From NCBI GenBank assembly GCA_027604685.1, contig JADHYX010000308.1, positions 6,688 to 26,768 on the forward strand: a DNA stretch of 20,081 bases. The letters run 5' to 3'. Positions 19,981 to 20,081 of this stretch are shown in pieces (position 1 is the stretch's first letter; every line of letters begins with the position of its first letter). The notes beneath the pieces are model-generated. The model saw nothing but the letters and a program-made list of their open reading frames with translations. It ran no database searches and had not been told where the DNA came from. The DNA comes from Lobulomyces angularis. Its lineage: Eukaryota > Chytridiomycota > Chytridiomycetes > Lobulomycetales > Lobulomycetaceae. The translations under genes were made by a program, and so were the position numbers.

Positions 19981-20081
19981 GTTTTACTTAATGGATTATC
20001 TGTTATCCAGTTGCCTACGAAATTTATCTGCGAACTTTTTTTTCTGAGGATTTTTTCAGAAAGCAGGAGTTTTATGGAGAA
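19981..20081 (-). other. open frame running off the right edge
   Basis: On the minus strand a 28-codon frame enters from the window edge (basic, LRKKKFADKFRRQLDN) and stops at 19997-19995. It is not in frame with the HTH remnant downstream. It may be the end of an exon or another piece of the same element; nothing more can be said from this window. Confidence 0.2.

Noticed and set aside
1..20081. CRISPR array, bacterial operon or phage-like system
   Set aside because: The window is eukaryotic nuclear DNA with spliceosomal introns throughout; no regularly spaced repeats and no prokaryotic gene organisation are present.

Overview
This is nuclear DNA from a eukaryote with an AT-rich, compact genome. 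The evidence is a chain of short exons that only make sense when spliced: I could place 44 introns in eight protein genes, nearly all 39-120 nt (longest 164 nt), with loose GT donors (GTA, GTT or GTG followed by almost anything) and AAG/TAG/CAG acceptors after T-rich tracts. Intergenic DNA is full of A and T homopolymers. The gene content (NDR kinase, CLASP, mS41 with an IGR domain, Isa1/IscA1, uL2 of 254 residues) fits an opisthokont, most likely an early-diverging fungal-lineage organism with low GC. I cannot name the species.

Layout, left to right. 1-829: no gene seen. 830-900: tRNA-Lys(TTT), minus. 1199-3334: NDR/LATS-type AGC kinase, minus, 10 exons, complete, with a CRIB-like motif at its N terminus. 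3905-5016: small protein with two PARP-type zinc fingers, plus, 7 exons. 5258-6166: ribosomal protein uL2, minus, 3 exons and probably a 5'-UTR intron. 7150-8813: extended SDR / NAD-dependent epimerase-like protein, plus, 10 exons. 9112-9906: mitochondrial ribosomal protein mS41 (Fyv4/IGR domain), plus, 5 exons. 10141-10365: an unexplained island of higher GC. 10458-14114: CLASP-family microtubule protein, plus, 10 exons. 14564-17867: single-pass membrane protein with a glycosylation-rich ectodomain and six C-terminal copies of an E-Y-x-G-x-[VI] motif, minus, 4 exons. 18386-18910: mitochondrial iron-sulfur assembly protein Isa1/IscA1, minus, 3 exons. 18994-20081: a small ORF and a frameshifted helix-turn-helix, transposase-like remnant.

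The genes do not form one pathway. Genes are packed head to head or tail to tail, with intergenic gaps from about 80 bp to about 1 kb. Three products concern mitochondria or translation (uL2, mS41, Isa1). Two concern cell shape and polarity (NDR kinase, CLASP), and the CRIB-like segment in the kinase would connect it directly to Rho-type GTPases if real.

All exon structures were spliced by hand from the sequence by reading frame and family conservation; no transcript data were available. The points most worth a second look are the CRIB-like NDR kinase, the paired zinc fingers that both have Glu where the last Cys ligand is expected, the repeat tail of the membrane protein, the SDR without a catalytic Tyr, and the GC island before the CLASP gene.
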